Shown piece by piece: positions 19,300-28,335 of a stretch of DNA of 64,000 bases (positions are counted from its first letter, which is position 1; each line of letters opens with the position of its first letter). Under the pieces are notes generated by a model. That model was not told where the DNA came from. It worked only from the letters and a program-made list of their open reading frames with translations, and searched no databases. The DNA comes from CAWEYO01 sp963813315. Its GTDB lineage: Bacteria; Pseudomonadota; Alphaproteobacteria; Rhizobiales; Rhizobiaceae. The stretch lies in assembly GCA_963813315.1 (NCBI GenBank), contig CAWEYO010000028.1, positions 1 through 64,000 of the forward strand. The letters run 5' to 3'. Both the position numbers and the translations under genes were made by a program.

Positions 19300-19740
19300 C
19301 GCCGTGCGCGGCTGGGCAAGGAGGCGAACGGCCGCGCGTTCGCCCCGCATGGCCACTGGAGCCTCTGACTTTCTCGCCGGCTGCGGCTGACGGCCGCCTT
19401 GCGTGCTGCTCGATGGACCGATCAACGGCAGTGCTTCCGGGCCTATGTCGAGCAGGTCCTCGCGCCGGAGCTGCGCCCCGGTGACATCGTCATCATGGAC
19501 AACTCGGCGCCCACAAGATCGGCGGCGCCAGGCGATCGCGCCGTCGGAGCGCGGCTCTGTCTGCCGCCCTACTCGCCCGACCTCAACCCGATCGACAGGC
19601 CTTCGCCAAGATCAAGCACTGATGCGACAGGCGCAGGCGAACCGTCGAGGAACCTGGGCCGTATCGCCACCGTCACGAACCATCGAACCCGACGAATGCA
19701 GCAACTACTTCGAAAACGCCGGATACGCCCGAACCTAGTG
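19258..19740 (+). pseudogene. IS630-family transposase remnant
   Basis: Across three frames the stretch reads VFIDET, then a degenerate middle, then YVEQVLAPELRPGDIVIMDN, then LPPYSPDLNPID, then EPDECSNYFENAGY. These are the DDE_3 catalytic segments (first D in FIDET, second D in IVIMDN, DLNPI before the final E) and the IS630 C-terminus. Several frameshifts are present and the 5' third is missing. It runs directly into the repeat at 19736. Confidence 0.8.
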
Positions 19741-19896
19741 TGGCGAATCCGAAATTCGTATTACCTTGAAGGCTCGGATCGAATTTCGGATTCAAAGCCA
19801 CACTAGCAACTTATTGACTCTAGTGTGGTTTACGGATTTGAAGTTCCTGAACGCGGATGCCATGGAAATAACAGGAACTTCAAATCCACCACACTA
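19736..19896. repeat. MITE-like repeat, family 1 copy A
   Basis: A 161-bp unit with terminal TAGTGTGG / CCACACTA. Each half folds into a hairpin: AATCCGAAATTCG pairs with CGAATTTCGGATT, and GGATTTGAAGTTCCTG with CAGGAACTTCAAATCC. The same unit occurs at 44711 and 50014 in the other orientation. It has no coding capacity and abuts the IS630 remnant, so mobilisation by an IS630-type transposase is possible. Confidence 0.85.
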
Positions 19897-19971
19897 AGGT
19901 GTGTTGGATCGCGGCGCAGATCGCCTGGTTGACGTCGTCGAGCGCGTGAAAATGCTCGCTCCTCGGCGAGA

Positions 19972-21336
19972 TCAGTTGCCTTCGATCAAGCTTGAATCGG
20001 AAATTATGTGATAGATGTGTACGGTAGCCGCTGTCGCAAAAGTATCGGTAAATACGCCGTTCACGACCGGGATGGTCCGGTTTTCATTGACAACCGTGAC
20101 ACTCGTCGCATTTTTGTCGGCAATGGTGAATGTTGCCGAAATGTTGGTTTGCGTCATCAACTCTCTGGTATCGGCGAAGATATAGAACTGCCCATTGTGG
20201 TACTTCGCCATTGTCTCAATGCCGCTGAACTCCGACTTCACCACTTCATTTTCGTAGCCGGGTTTGTTGGTTGAGACATAGCCGAGAGCCGTCGGCGAAT
20301 TTAGAACCGGGGCCAGTTGGGTGATCAGCGCGTCCGTTTTGTCCACCTGGGTATAGATTGAGACAGTCTGCCCCGGTTGGACCGTCTGATAGAATGGGGT
20401 CGCAAGAATGTCGTTTGTTTGCGCGGGCCCGGCGAACGTGTGATTGAAATATACGATACCCCTGGCACCGTGGATGAGCGAAGACCAGGCAGCCCAGTTC
20501 ACTTCTTCCGGAGTGATGTAATACGATGCTGACGTGTCTTCGAGCCATGGCCCGCCAAGCTCAATATACGAATATATTGGGCTATTGCCTCCGGTGGCCT
20601 CCTCTTGTTGAGTAATCAGGTCGCCATAGTTGTTGCCACGATGCATTTGATCAAGCGTCGCAGCTCCAGAAAGACCATCGAGCTTACCAGCCACACTCTG
20701 GAGGTCGGGGCCCTGTCCTGCAAAAAAATAGAAATCAACACTTGACGCATCAATGTGCCGCGTCGTGCCGTTCGGAGTGACAACGGGCGTATAGATTTCC
20801 TCAGTCGTCGTTGACGGCCCACCATTCAGATTGCCGTAAACAATCCAATTCCAAGTATTGTTCATCCACCAGAATCGTCCGTCCTGAACACTGTTCGCCG
20901 TGCTGCTGATCGGCCCACTCACTCCTTGCTCATAAGTGGACGGTTCATCGTAGGACAGCAGCCCAACGGTTTCGCTACCAAGCGAACCTCCGTTGTTCGC
21001 GAGTATTTTACTTAGTTCCTGATGTTGAACTACTACCTCTATTCCGTTGGTGCGAAGCAACGACAGCGGAGTGTCGCTCGTCATGCCGAACATTGTATTG
21101 AGGCCAAGATCCTTCCAGCGATCGGCGTCAGCTTGAGTCCTTATTCCTGCCAACCACACACCAATCGGTATGACCGAAGAGTCCCATCCGGCATTGTGCG
21201 CGTAGGTCAGCCCATGATCGCCGTAATAGTTTGAACCGCCGTCAATTGGTTCGAGTGTTACATTATCAGTCTTGTCGGCGAGGCCGACCGCAGATCCCGC
21301 GACCAACATGGCGACGGCAAGTACCACTGTTTTCAT
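19972..21336 (-). CDS. exported protein, TIM-barrel glycosidase-like
   Basis: The 454-residue protein starts at ATG 21336 after GGAGGG, with signal peptide MKTVVLAVAMLVAGSAVGLA. The body has alternating helices and strands typical of a TIM barrel: VIPIGVWLAGIRT, ADADRWKDLGLNTMFGM, TVGLLSYDEPSTYEQG with an Asp-Glu at a strand end, then YIELGGPWL and EEVNWAAWSSLIHGARGIVYFNH, the last being common in glycoside hydrolases that ask whether a visit is on display at the barrel top. A C-terminal beta-sandwich part follows. The acid residues of DEP and IELGG may be catalytic. No named family is certain. Flanked by MITE copy A. Confidence 0.55.
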   Translation of the reverse strand: MKTVVLAVAMLVAGSAVGLADKTDNVTLEPIDGGSNYYGDHGLTYAHNAGWDSSVIPIGVWLAGIRTQADADRWKDLGLNTMFGMTSDTPLSLLRTNGIEVVVQHQELSKILANNGGSLGSETVGLLSYDEPSTYEQGVSGPISSTANSVQDGRFWWMNNTWNWIVYGNLNGGPSTTTEEIYTPVVTPNGTTRHIDASSVDFYFFAGQGPDLQSVAGKLDGLSGAATLDQMHRGNNYGDLITQQEEATGGNSPIYSYIELGGPWLEDTSASYYITPEEVNWAAWSSLIHGARGIVYFNHTFAGPAQTNDILATPFYQTVQPGQTVSIYTQVDKTDALITQLAPVLNSPTALGYVSTNKPGYENEVVKSEFSGIETMAKYHNGQFYIFADTRELMTQTNISATFTIADKNATSVTVVNENRTIPVVNGVFTDTFATAATVHIYHIISDSSLIEGN

Positions 21337-21750
21337 GGTGAGATTTCCCTCCGCGCGCTTTTTACCACAAAGGCAATGAACGCGCCCTTCACCCAAATGG
21401 CTGTTTTTGGTCTTCGGAAGGGGCAGTCGCTCGATCTTTGAACCGTCATCGGTCACGCCGCAAGAAGCCTCGGAAAACCAACTCCCGTCCCGCCAGTGGC
21501 ACCAACGGTGCATCCGTAGCGGAAGAAGCGCCCTTCCATTATGCTACGCGCCAAGATTTTCGGTGCGGCTTTCGATCGACGCCGTCCTCAGAATCGAGCC
21601 GGTTCAGCGTTGTTGCGGCGGCGGGCAATTCGGCGGCGGATTGTTCGCAGCTTGGCCTGCTGTTAGTATTCATTGCCCGGTGTACACGGACCAAATGGCC
21701 GCTACCGGAAAAGATGGATACATCCGATTCATTCTATAGGAGAACGGCCG
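21337..21750. other. intergenic, divergent promoters expected
   Basis: The region separates the minus-strand exported protein from a plus-strand one, so it should hold both promoters. No clear -35/-10 pair or operator is seen and there is no supported gene. Confidence 0.4.
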
Positions 21751-22296
21751 ATGAAACGGCTAGCAATGACTGCTGCCCTCGCGACGGCGGGCAGCGTTTT
21801 CGCCTTACCGGCAGCAGTCGCGGCTGATGATGCCGCGATGATCAAGAGCGCAGAATCTGCTGCTCCCGCAGCGGTTGCGAGCGGGGCGGCGATCTACGCC
21901 ATGGACGAAAAGGGAGAAATGCGCACCTTGCGGGAAGGCAAGAACGGCTTTTGGTGCATGCCCGACAACCCCGCTTCGCCCGGCCCTGATCCGATGTGCG
22001 GCGACGCCAACGCGATGGAATGGGCGATGGCCTGGATCGCAAAGAAGGAGCCCCCCAAAGGCAAGGTTGGATTCATGTACATGCTTGCCGGCGGTACCGA
22101 CGGCAGCAACACCGATCCCTACGCGGCCGAGCCGGAATCTGGCAACAACTGGATAGAGACCGGGCCGCACGTCATGATCGTCAATGCAATGGACGTGATG
22201 GCGGGCTATCCGACCGAGGCCAAGCCGGACACGACGCAGCCCTATGTCATGTGGGCAAACACGCCGTATGCCCATCTGATGATCCCGGTGAAGTGA
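21751..22296 (+). CDS. exported protein of unknown function
   Basis: ATAGGAGA stands nine bases before ATG 21751. The 181-residue product has signal peptide MKRLAMTAALATAGSVFALP, then GAAIYAMDEKGEMRTLREGKNGFWCMPDNP, a CxC-like pair of cysteines (WCMPD and DPMCG), VGFMYMLAGGTDGSNTDPYA and WIETGPHVMIVN, ending PYAHLMIPVK. The pattern fits a conserved proteobacterial periplasmic family that I cannot name. Two cysteines may form a disulfide. A repeat follows its stop. Confidence 0.65.
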   Translation: MKRLAMTAALATAGSVFALPAAVAADDAAMIKSAESAAPAAVASGAAIYAMDEKGEMRTLREGKNGFWCMPDNPASPGPDPMCGDANAMEWAMAWIAKKEPPKGKVGFMYMLAGGTDGSNTDPYAAEPESGNNWIETGPHVMIVNAMDVMAGYPTEAKPDTTQPYVMWANTPYAHLMIPVK

Positions 22297-22323
22297 CCTT
22301 CTTCGGAGTTGCGAATTCACCCT

Positions 22324-22466
22324 GGGGTGTGTTGAGATTCAGGTTAGGCCGAGGCGAAAATGGCGGTTTTCGAGAACCGGCACGCAGCGTACGTTCGGGT
22401 ACGTGAGTACCGGAAGCGCAGAAGACCGCCATTTGCGGCCGGCATGACCTGAAATACAACACACCC
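22324..22466. repeat. palindromic intergenic repeat, family 2
   Basis: A 143-bp unit with inverted ends GGGTGTGTTGAGATTCAGGT / ACCTGAAATACAACACACCC and a long internal hairpin (TGGCGGTTTTCGAGAACCGG ... against ...AAGACCGCCA). Part of the same unit is at 63933-64000 and 39413-39480. It has no coding capacity and resembles a MITE. Confidence 0.8.
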
Positions 22467-22731
22467 GGGCAGCGGACGCCTTCATGGAAGCGCTGCTGCT
22501 CTATCTCTTTGTTTGAGCAACGGATTTTCCCGAAAGTTTGCGATAAGGCGCGCGTGCTCGCCACCTGTCGTGACGGGCACGCCATAGCCGTACAGGCGCC
22601 ATTTTCCGAGCCGCAGCGGATCCTTTCGGAGAAGGTGGATGTAGGCGCGCGCCGCTGTTCATCGACGGTTCATGCTCAATGGCGTAGTAGGATGGCCAGC
22701 AACTGCGTGTTCCTATCCAGAGGAGTCCGCG

Positions 22732-23103
22732 ATGAAAAAGCTCTTATCAGCCCTCGCGGCCACAATCTTGGCCGCATCTTTCGCCTTGCCGGTCAACGCT
22801 GCGCCGATATTCGTGCCGAAACCCGAACAAGTGCGGGCCGACGTCGTCGAAAAGGTCAAGCAGAAATGGCACCGCAAGCATTACCGTCACTGGCGGGGAG
22901 ACCGCCGTTGGATGGGCAGGCGACAGGCATGGCGATCCTGCCGGTACTACGGCTCTTGTTACCCGCGCCGCTACTACGGCTACCGTGACTACTATCCGCG
23001 CTACTACAGGCCGTATTATCCGGGCTACTATCCTCGCTACTATCGACCCTACTATCCGGGCTACTACCCTCGCTCGGGAGTTAGCATTTATCTGTCGTTC
23101 TAG
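22732..23103 (+). CDS. exported tyrosine-rich repeat protein
   Basis: AGAGGAG precedes ATG 22732. The 123-residue product has a signal peptide (MKKLLSALAATILAASFALPVNA), a basic segment (KQKWHRKHYRHWRGDRRW) and then a Tyr/Pro/Gly/Arg tract in which YYRPYYPGYYPR is repeated twice, ending SGVSIYLSF. Such basic, aromatic-rich exported proteins occur in rhizobia beside BA14K-like proteins. No catalytic domain is seen. It is probably a cell-surface or periplasmic structural protein; that is inference. Confidence 0.7.
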   Translation: MKKLLSALAATILAASFALPVNAAPIFVPKPEQVRADVVEKVKQKWHRKHYRHWRGDRRWMGRRQAWRSCRYYGSCYPRRYYGYRDYYPRYYRPYYPGYYPRYYRPYYPGYYPRSGVSIYLSF

Positions 23104-23148
23104 CCGCCTATCCGCGATTGCGGCAGCGCGGCGCGACCTTGGTGTGGT

Positions 23149-23373
23149 TCACTTCCACGGGCTTCCTGCAAGTGCGGGGCTAGCTGCTGCCATCGCCAAA
23201 CCGGACGACAGAGCGTCGTCAAGGCTGTCGGTGTAGTAGGCAGTGCCCGGAAGCCCGCCGAAGAAGTTGATCCGGTAAACGTTGCCCTTCTTGCTGATGA
23301 CAATCCCAGCCTCACGCAGCCGCTCCTGGACTATTTTGTACGTTGGAGCCACGGCGCTCTCTTCAACCAGCAA
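23149..23373 (-). CDS. small protein of unknown function
   Basis: A 74-residue protein from about ATG 23373. The core KIVQERLREAGIVISKKGNVYRINFFGGLPGTAYYTDSLDDALSSG, here seen in parts, has a helix, a beta hairpin and a helix with charged, well-spaced residues and normal codon use, suggesting it is real. No family or partner gene is evident. The plus-strand frame opposite is a shadow. Confidence 0.45.
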   Translation of the reverse strand: MLVEESAVAPTYKIVQERLREAGIVISKKGNVYRINFFGGLPGTAYYTDSLDDALSSGLAMAAASPALAGSPWK

Positions 23374-23635
23374 TCTTTGAGACTAGCTTGTCGGCGCAGC
23401 CTTTGCACTTTTGACCCACTGTCAGCCTTTTGGCTATTGGCCGTCTCCATACCGTGTTTCAGAGGCACCTCCCTCGCGCGATGACAACCAGGGCATCATC
23501 GAAACCATCATCGGGTCGCAACAGCGCGACGAGTTGCTTCGCCGTCCGAATAAGGTCCGGAATTCTTTCCATGTGCGGCCCCCACTCGCGCTGGAAGGCG
23601 GCTCCGGTTGGGTTGAGCCGCCGTCCACAATGATC

Positions 23636-23980
23636 CTACTTCTTCCTCACCGCAGTGGCCTGATAGGCCGGTAGATAGAACGTTTTGTCGTCAATGCGCT
23701 GCCAAACCGAGCAGGTCTCCTTGTCGGAACCCACTTGGTCGCACTGCTTATTCCCTTTCATGGACCAGTGGCCTTTCTGGATTTTGCCGTTGGTCGTGAT
23801 CGCAAAGCCGCCGTCCGGGGCATAGACGCTCACGCCACTCGCCTTGTACTTCATCGACTTCCACGCGAACGTGTGGCCGGAAACGACCTGCTTGGTCTGC
23901 GCTCCAGTCAGTGTTTGTGCTGCTATCGCGTGACTGCCGACCAAGCACAGACCGAATGCAATTCCAGTCAAAATACGCAT
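23636..23980 (-). CDS. exported DUF995-like protein
   Basis: GAGGA sits just before ATG 23980. The 114-residue product has signal peptide MRILTGIAFGLCLVGSHAIAA, then LTGAQTKQVVSGHTFAWKSM, YAPDGGFAITTNGKIQKGHWSM and QCDQVGSDKETCSVWQRIDDKTF, with two cysteine pairs. This pattern of a small exported beta-barrel with GxxW and C..C is shared with DUF995 and related proteins of Hyphomicrobiales. Function is unknown. A truncated DUF995 relative lies at 24357. Confidence 0.6.
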   Translation of the reverse strand: MRILTGIAFGLCLVGSHAIAAQTLTGAQTKQVVSGHTFAWKSMKYKASGVSVYAPDGGFAITTNGKIQKGHWSMKGNKQCDQVGSDKETCSVWQRIDDKTFYLPAYQATAVRKK

Positions 23981-24280
23981 ACTTCCTCGCACAAAGACCG
24001 TCGGATCAAGGTTGAGTTGATCCGGCCTTGCCACCGCTGGCCAGCAACACTGTTCTCGCGATGAAATTCCCTCGCCCGCTTTTACCACAGAAGCAGTGAA
24101 AAACCCCTTCATCCATATGGCTGTGCTTGTCCGCGGCGGGCGGACAACAATCGTCGTTTATTTAGCCTGCTAAAGATTTGCCCGGAAGCTCAGGAAAGTG
24201 CATCGGAGATAGCCCAGGATCGGGAATCCGCACACATCGCCTCTGCGATATACTGATTTCGTAGAAGTTGAGGGCTGCTG

Positions 24281-24375
24281 ATGGCCGACAAGTTTGAACT
24301 TCGCAAGACATGGGAATCGGCAGCGCCCGGCTGGGCGAAATGGGAGCACGCATTCACTACGAGCCTCTCCAGCCG
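24281..24375 (+). pseudogene. 5' fragment of a SAM-dependent methyltransferase
   Basis: ATG 24281, with GAGGG upstream, opens FELRKTWESAAPGWAKWEHAF, the start of a class I methyltransferase family in which GLSDATDTL and the AdoMet motif normally follow. After about 30 codons similarity ends and the frame runs antisense through the next gene. The rest of the gene is absent. It meets the truncated end of the minus-strand DUF995 gene at about 24360, which marks a deletion or rearrangement junction. Confidence 0.6.
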
Positions 24376-24557
24376 TCCGGTGCGAAGTAGCCGGCGCCGG
24401 CGTCCCAGCCTTTGGATGACTTGCCGACGTAGATCGGAGTGATTTCTGCAGCGGTCAGTTTGACCGAGCCTTTGGGCAGCGGTTCGGCGTGGGCTGCCGT
24501 TCCGAGTGCCAACGGTGCGGCGAGCGCGGCAATAGATGCAAGGATTGCATACCTCAT
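24357..24557 (-). pseudogene. DUF995 family protein, 3'-truncated
   Basis: ATG 24557 opens signal peptide MRYAILASIAALAAPLALGTAAHA and the DUF995 core start (KLTAAEITPIYVGKSSKGWDAGAGYFAPDG). In the family the sheet continues for about 80 residues with a conserved GxW and cysteines; here it ends after WRGS at 24357, next to the methyltransferase fragment. The mature remainder is too short to fold. It was probably truncated by the same event. Confidence 0.7.
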
Positions 24558-24660
24558 TGTCTTTCCCTCCCAACAACTTCCGGAGAGTAATTCAAATGAG
24601 TACCACGGCAACTTCGCCAAGGGGAGGTGAGGCTCCCCATGCGACGGGCCATCCGATGCT

Positions 24661-25227
24661 CTAGCGAGCCGCCGACTTCAGCCGTTCGAAGTCCAACCTT
24701 TTTGCGGCTCGTTCGATCACGATCCGCCTTGCCGGATCTCGAAGGCGATAGCGGCGCGACGCGACCTGCTCGCTCCATCCGTCGGAATATCTAACCTCCA
24801 CACTGTCTCCGCGTACAGTCGACCACACCACTCTCCCGCGGCTGCGCAAGGTTTCCTGGTAATGTTCCACCGGACTGCGCGAGCGACCAGTGGACTGCCT
24901 GCCGTCTCGATCTCCAGCGTGGCCGCCGGCTTCACCTCCGCCGCCGCCCGGTCCGGAGTTGTCACCGCCACCGCCGCCACCAGGTCCCGAATTGCCGCCG
25001 CTGCCGCTGGAACTCGAGCCGCTGCCGCTGGAGCCCGAGCCGCTGCCGCTGGAGCCCGAGCCGCTGCCGGCACCGCCACTTCCCGAATTGCCGCCGTCAT
25101 CTGCCGCGGCGCGGGTCATCAGGCCCAGCGATCCGCCATTGCTGCCGGAGCCGCACTCAAGCACGGCCAAGGCCGCGAAGCCGAGGCATAGTTTCAGTAG
25201 CCTTCGCCTGATGTGCCTGGACCCCAT
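24661..25227 (-). CDS. exported protein with Gly/Ser repeat linker
   Basis: The start ATG 25227 (MGSRHIRRRLLKLCLGFAAL) gives a twin-basic signal segment. The middle is a low-complexity tract of about 65 residues made of GSGSSGSG units and GPGGGGG blocks, encoded by near-perfect 18- and 21-base direct repeats at about 25000-25090. The C-terminal 75 residues (SPVEHYQETLRSRGRVVWSTVRGDSVEVRYSDGW and RRIVIERAAKRLDFERL) form a charged domain that would be held outside the membrane by the linker. Family unknown. Repeat copy number may vary between strains. Confidence 0.65.
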   Translation of the reverse strand: MGSRHIRRRLLKLCLGFAALAVLECGSGSNGGSLGLMTRAAADDGGNSGSGGAGSGSGSSGSGSGSSGSGSSSSGSGGNSGPGGGGGGDNSGPGGGGGEAGGHAGDRDGRQSTGRSRSPVEHYQETLRSRGRVVWSTVRGDSVEVRYSDGWSEQVASRRYRLRDPARRIVIERAAKRLDFERLKSAAR

Positions 25228-25565
25228 GTTCAAATCGGTTCGGTTGCCTTCATGCCGGTTCGTCGACACCTAACATTGAGCGGAAGGAAGCATTTCTGCA
25301 ACGCCTCCGATCCTCGCCGCGAACCTAGCGCGAAGCGGCATTGGGCGCGACTGTCTCAAGACCTCTGCTCCCGTCGCCCGACTTTGGTCGGTAAAGGGGT
25401 AGTCCGACGACCGGTCGCCGACGCGGCCTCGGTTCAGCGGCTGACCCTCACCGACGGTGCGTTTTGGAAGGATGATCGGCGCTGTAGTCGCCGCGCGATT
25501 CAACGTCAAATCGTCGCGCGCCGGCTATCAACCAGTGAAAAAAAGCGCCACAGGCAGTTCGCTGC

Positions 25566-25784
25566 CTAATCCGTCTTCGCCTCTTCGTCATCCTGGACGA
25601 TGGCAGGCGCGCCGGCTGTTGCTGCGTCGGCTGTTGTCGCGGCCTCAGTCATTGGCACGCTCGCCGTCGTGGCTTCCTTGTCCACCGAAGCCAGGACTTC
25701 TTTCTTTACGTGTCCTGGGCAGTCGGCGGCAGCACCGGATATCAAAAGGCCAAAAGCGGCCGCAGCAATCAGAATTGTCTTCAT
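25566..25784 (-). CDS. small exported Ala/Thr-rich protein
   Basis: A 72-residue protein from ATG 25784 with signal peptide MKTILIAAAAFGLLISGAAA, CPGHVKKEV immediately after cleavage, and a Thr/Ala-rich acidic tail. The single cysteine at the mature start could carry a lipid or bind metal with the histidine. Function is not known. The gene lies alone, divergent from argG. Confidence 0.55.
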   Translation of the reverse strand: MKTILIAAAAFGLLISGAAADCPGHVKKEVLASVDKEATTASVPMTEAATTADAATAGAPAIVQDDEEAKTD

Positions 25785-26060
25785 AGTGCGTCACCCGTTG
25801 AATTTTGGCGGATGAAGGCTAACCGCAGATGCTCAACGCACCTAATCAAAACTTCGTGCCCCGTCTTTCGAACGGTCGAGGCGCGGCGGAGGGCCGATAT
25901 TCGCGCAAACTCGGCCAAGTCCCGCAAACGGTCCCGGATCACGGGTTCTTGGGTAAGGAACACGGCGGCTCGGCCGGGCGCCCGTCCGCGTTCTTCACTT
26001 GCAGAGCACGGAATTGGCGTGATACTCGCCCCGCAAACCCACCGTGCGGAAACCTCGAAG

Positions 26061-27284
26061 ATGTCCAGTTGGAAAGACGTGAAGAAGGTCGTGCTTGCCT
26101 ATTCGGGCGGCCTCGACACCTCGATCATCCTGAAATGGCTGCAAACCGAACTCGGCGCCGAAGTCGTCACTTTCACCGCCGACCTTGGCCAGGGTGGCGA
26201 GCTGGAGCCCGCGCGCCAAAAGGCCGAACTGATGGGAATCAAGGACATCCGCATCATGGATGTGCGCGAGGAATTCATCAGCGACTTCGTTTTTCCGATG
26301 TTCCGCGCCAATGCCGTCTACGAAGGCACCTATCTGCTCGGCACGTCGATCGCACGCCCGCTCATCTCAAAGCATCTGGTCGAGATCGCGCGGGAAACCG
26401 GAGCGGATGCCATCGCCCACGGAGCGACGGGCAAAGGCAACGACCAGGTGCGGTTCGAACTTTCCGCCTACGCCCTGAATCCCGACATCAAAGTCATCGC
26501 GCCGTGGCGCGACTGGTCTTTCAAATCGCGTACGGACCTCATCGATTTCGCACGCGATCATCAGATTCCGGTGCCGAAGGACAAGCAAGGCGAGGCGCCT
26601 TTCTCGGTCGACGCTAACCTCCTGCACTCTTCCTCGGAGGGAAAGGTGCTTGAGGATCCGTGGCTGGAGCCGCCGGAATATGTTCACCAGCGCACCGTCT
26701 CGCCGATGGATGCGCCGGACCGGGTCACGGAGATAACGATCGACTTCGCAAATGGAGACCCGGTCGCCCTGAATGGAAAAACGATGTCCCCGGCGACGCT
26801 CTTTGCCGCGTTGAACGATCTCGGCCGGGACAACGGTATCGGCCGGCTGGATCTTGTCGAGAACCGTTTCGTCGGCATGAAGAGCCGGGGCGTCTATGAA
26901 ACGCCGGGCGGCACCATCCTGATCGCCGCCCATCGCGCCGTAGAATCGATTACGCTCGATCGCGGCGCCGCGCATCTCAAAGACGAGTTGATGCCGCGCT
27001 ACGCGGAGTTGATCTACAACGGCTTCTGGTTCTCGCCCGAGCGCGAAATGCTGCAGGCGCTGATCGACAGAAGCCAGGAGAGTGTCGAAGGCGAAGTGCG
27101 GCTGAAGCTCTACAAGGGCAATGTCATGGTCACCGGCCGCCGTTCACAAAAGTCGCTCTACTCCGACGCGCTTGTTACCTTCGAGGACGATCGCGGCGCA
27201 TACGACCAGAAGGACGCCGCGGGGTTCATCCGCCTCAATGCGCTCCGGTTGCGCACCTTGGCTGCGAGGGAGCGGAAGGGGTGA
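26061..27284 (+). CDS. argG: argininosuccinate synthase
   Basis: ArgG joins citrulline and aspartate with ATP to make argininosuccinate in arginine synthesis, in the cytosol. The 407-residue length is standard. The nucleotide loop AYSGGLDTS is at residues 13-21, followed by GAEVVTFTADLGQGGE, ATGKGNDQVRFEL, which binds citrulline and aspartate, and SPLDAP-like SPMDAPDRV. The start MSSWKDVKKVVLAYSGG at ATG 26061 matches the family; the longer upstream frame is not. No other arg gene is adjacent. Confidence 0.97.
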   Translation: MSSWKDVKKVVLAYSGGLDTSIILKWLQTELGAEVVTFTADLGQGGELEPARQKAELMGIKDIRIMDVREEFISDFVFPMFRANAVYEGTYLLGTSIARPLISKHLVEIARETGADAIAHGATGKGNDQVRFELSAYALNPDIKVIAPWRDWSFKSRTDLIDFARDHQIPVPKDKQGEAPFSVDANLLHSSSEGKVLEDPWLEPPEYVHQRTVSPMDAPDRVTEITIDFANGDPVALNGKTMSPATLFAALNDLGRDNGIGRLDLVENRFVGMKSRGVYETPGGTILIAAHRAVESITLDRGAAHLKDELMPRYAELIYNGFWFSPEREMLQALIDRSQESVEGEVRLKLYKGNVMVTGRRSQKSLYSDALVTFEDDRGAYDQKDAAGFIRLNALRLRTLAARERKG

Positions 27285-27315
27285 GGCAATCCGTCCCTGC
27301 GGACGGGGCACCACC

Positions 27316-28134
27316 CTACTGCCCGTCGATTTCCGCGCCGATGATCGCAATCGCCTGCTGGTAGACGCTTGCCGCGTTCCAGCCCTGGATCGCGCCGAAA
27401 TTGGCCTGCCCCGGCTGGTAGCCGCCGCCTGCGCTCCAACCGTGGCCGCGCAGGAAATTGGCGGTCGATGCGAGGGCGTCCGCGCGTGAGCGGAGATCGA
27501 TCCTGCCATTGCCGTCGGCGTCGACACCGTACTTGAGCACGCTCAGCGGCAAGAACTGCGTCTGTCCGATTTCGCCATGCATGGCGCCCACTGACGACGC
27601 GCTAAGCGTGCCGTTCTGAACGAGCTTCAGCGCCGCATAGAGCTGATTGGTGAAGTATTCGGTGCGGCGGCAGTCATAGGCGAGCGTTGCCACAGCCGAC
27701 AGCGTGTTGGAATTGCCCATGAAACCGCCAAAACCAGTCTCCATTCCCCATATGGCGATCAACGGACCGGCCGGAACGCCGTAGCGCTGTTCTATCCGCT
27801 GAAAGAGGGCCGCATTCTGCCTCTTGAGACCCTTTCCCTTGGAGGCGATTGTCTTGCCGCCGCGCTTTGCCATGAACTGGTTGAGCGAAAGTCTGAAGCT
27901 TTTCTGGCTGCGATCAGCGGCAATAGTCTTCGAGGAGTACCTCGTGGAAGCCAACGCACTGAGGGCATTCGCGCCAATGCCATTGGCCGACGCTTCACGG
28001 GCGAACTCGCCCTTCCACTTCTCAAATCCAGCTGAATTCTTGCCGCACGTTGCCGCATCGGCGTTTGAGGCGGCAAGCCCGAACATTGAGCATGCTACGG
28101 CAGCAAAAATCTTTCTCCTGGCAGAGCGTGCCAT
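27316..28134 (-). CDS. lytic murein transglycosylase (MltB family)
   Basis: A 272-residue periplasmic enzyme that cleaves peptidoglycan glycan strands to 1,6-anhydro ends. AAGGAGA precedes ATG 28134 and a signal peptide (MARSARRKIFAAVACSMFGLAA) opens it. The SLT_2 domain shows GVPAGPLIAIWGMETGFGGFMG with the catalytic glutamate in WGMETGFG, CRRTEYF, and GEIGQTQFLPLSVLKYGVDADGNG. No C-terminal peptidoglycan-binding domain is present. It converges with argG at the 3' end, 31 bases apart. Confidence 0.9.
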   Translation of the reverse strand: MARSARRKIFAAVACSMFGLAASNADAATCGKNSAGFEKWKGEFAREASANGIGANALSALASTRYSSKTIAADRSQKSFRLSLNQFMAKRGGKTIASKGKGLKRQNAALFQRIEQRYGVPAGPLIAIWGMETGFGGFMGNSNTLSAVATLAYDCRRTEYFTNQLYAALKLVQNGTLSASSVGAMHGEIGQTQFLPLSVLKYGVDADGNGRIDLRSRADALASTANFLRGHGWSAGGGYQPGQANFGAIQGWNAASVYQQAIAIIGAEIDGQ

Positions 28135-28335
28135 GCTGTTCTCCTTGTTATCGCCTGAACGAATTCCCTCAGTGGGATTTTGCCAACGTTTACTCAATCT
28201 GTCATCGTCGAGATCAAGTTTTTCGGGCCAAACCCAGCCGTACCGGCGGATAGCAGAATCTATTGAGGGATCAAGAGGCAATGGTTGCACGCGAAACTTT
28301 CCTCGCACAGGCGCTCCGCGAAGGGCGCACAGCGG

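Noticed and set aside
23459..23572. 37-codon minus-strand ORF (MERIPDLIRTAKQLVALL)
   Set aside because: Helical and plausible, but with a weak ribosome-binding site and no context; could be a remnant.
24862..25273. Plus-strand Pro/Leu/Glu-rich frames opposite the Gly/Ser protein
   Set aside because: Shadow of the repeat tract on the other strand; no signal sequence or domain.
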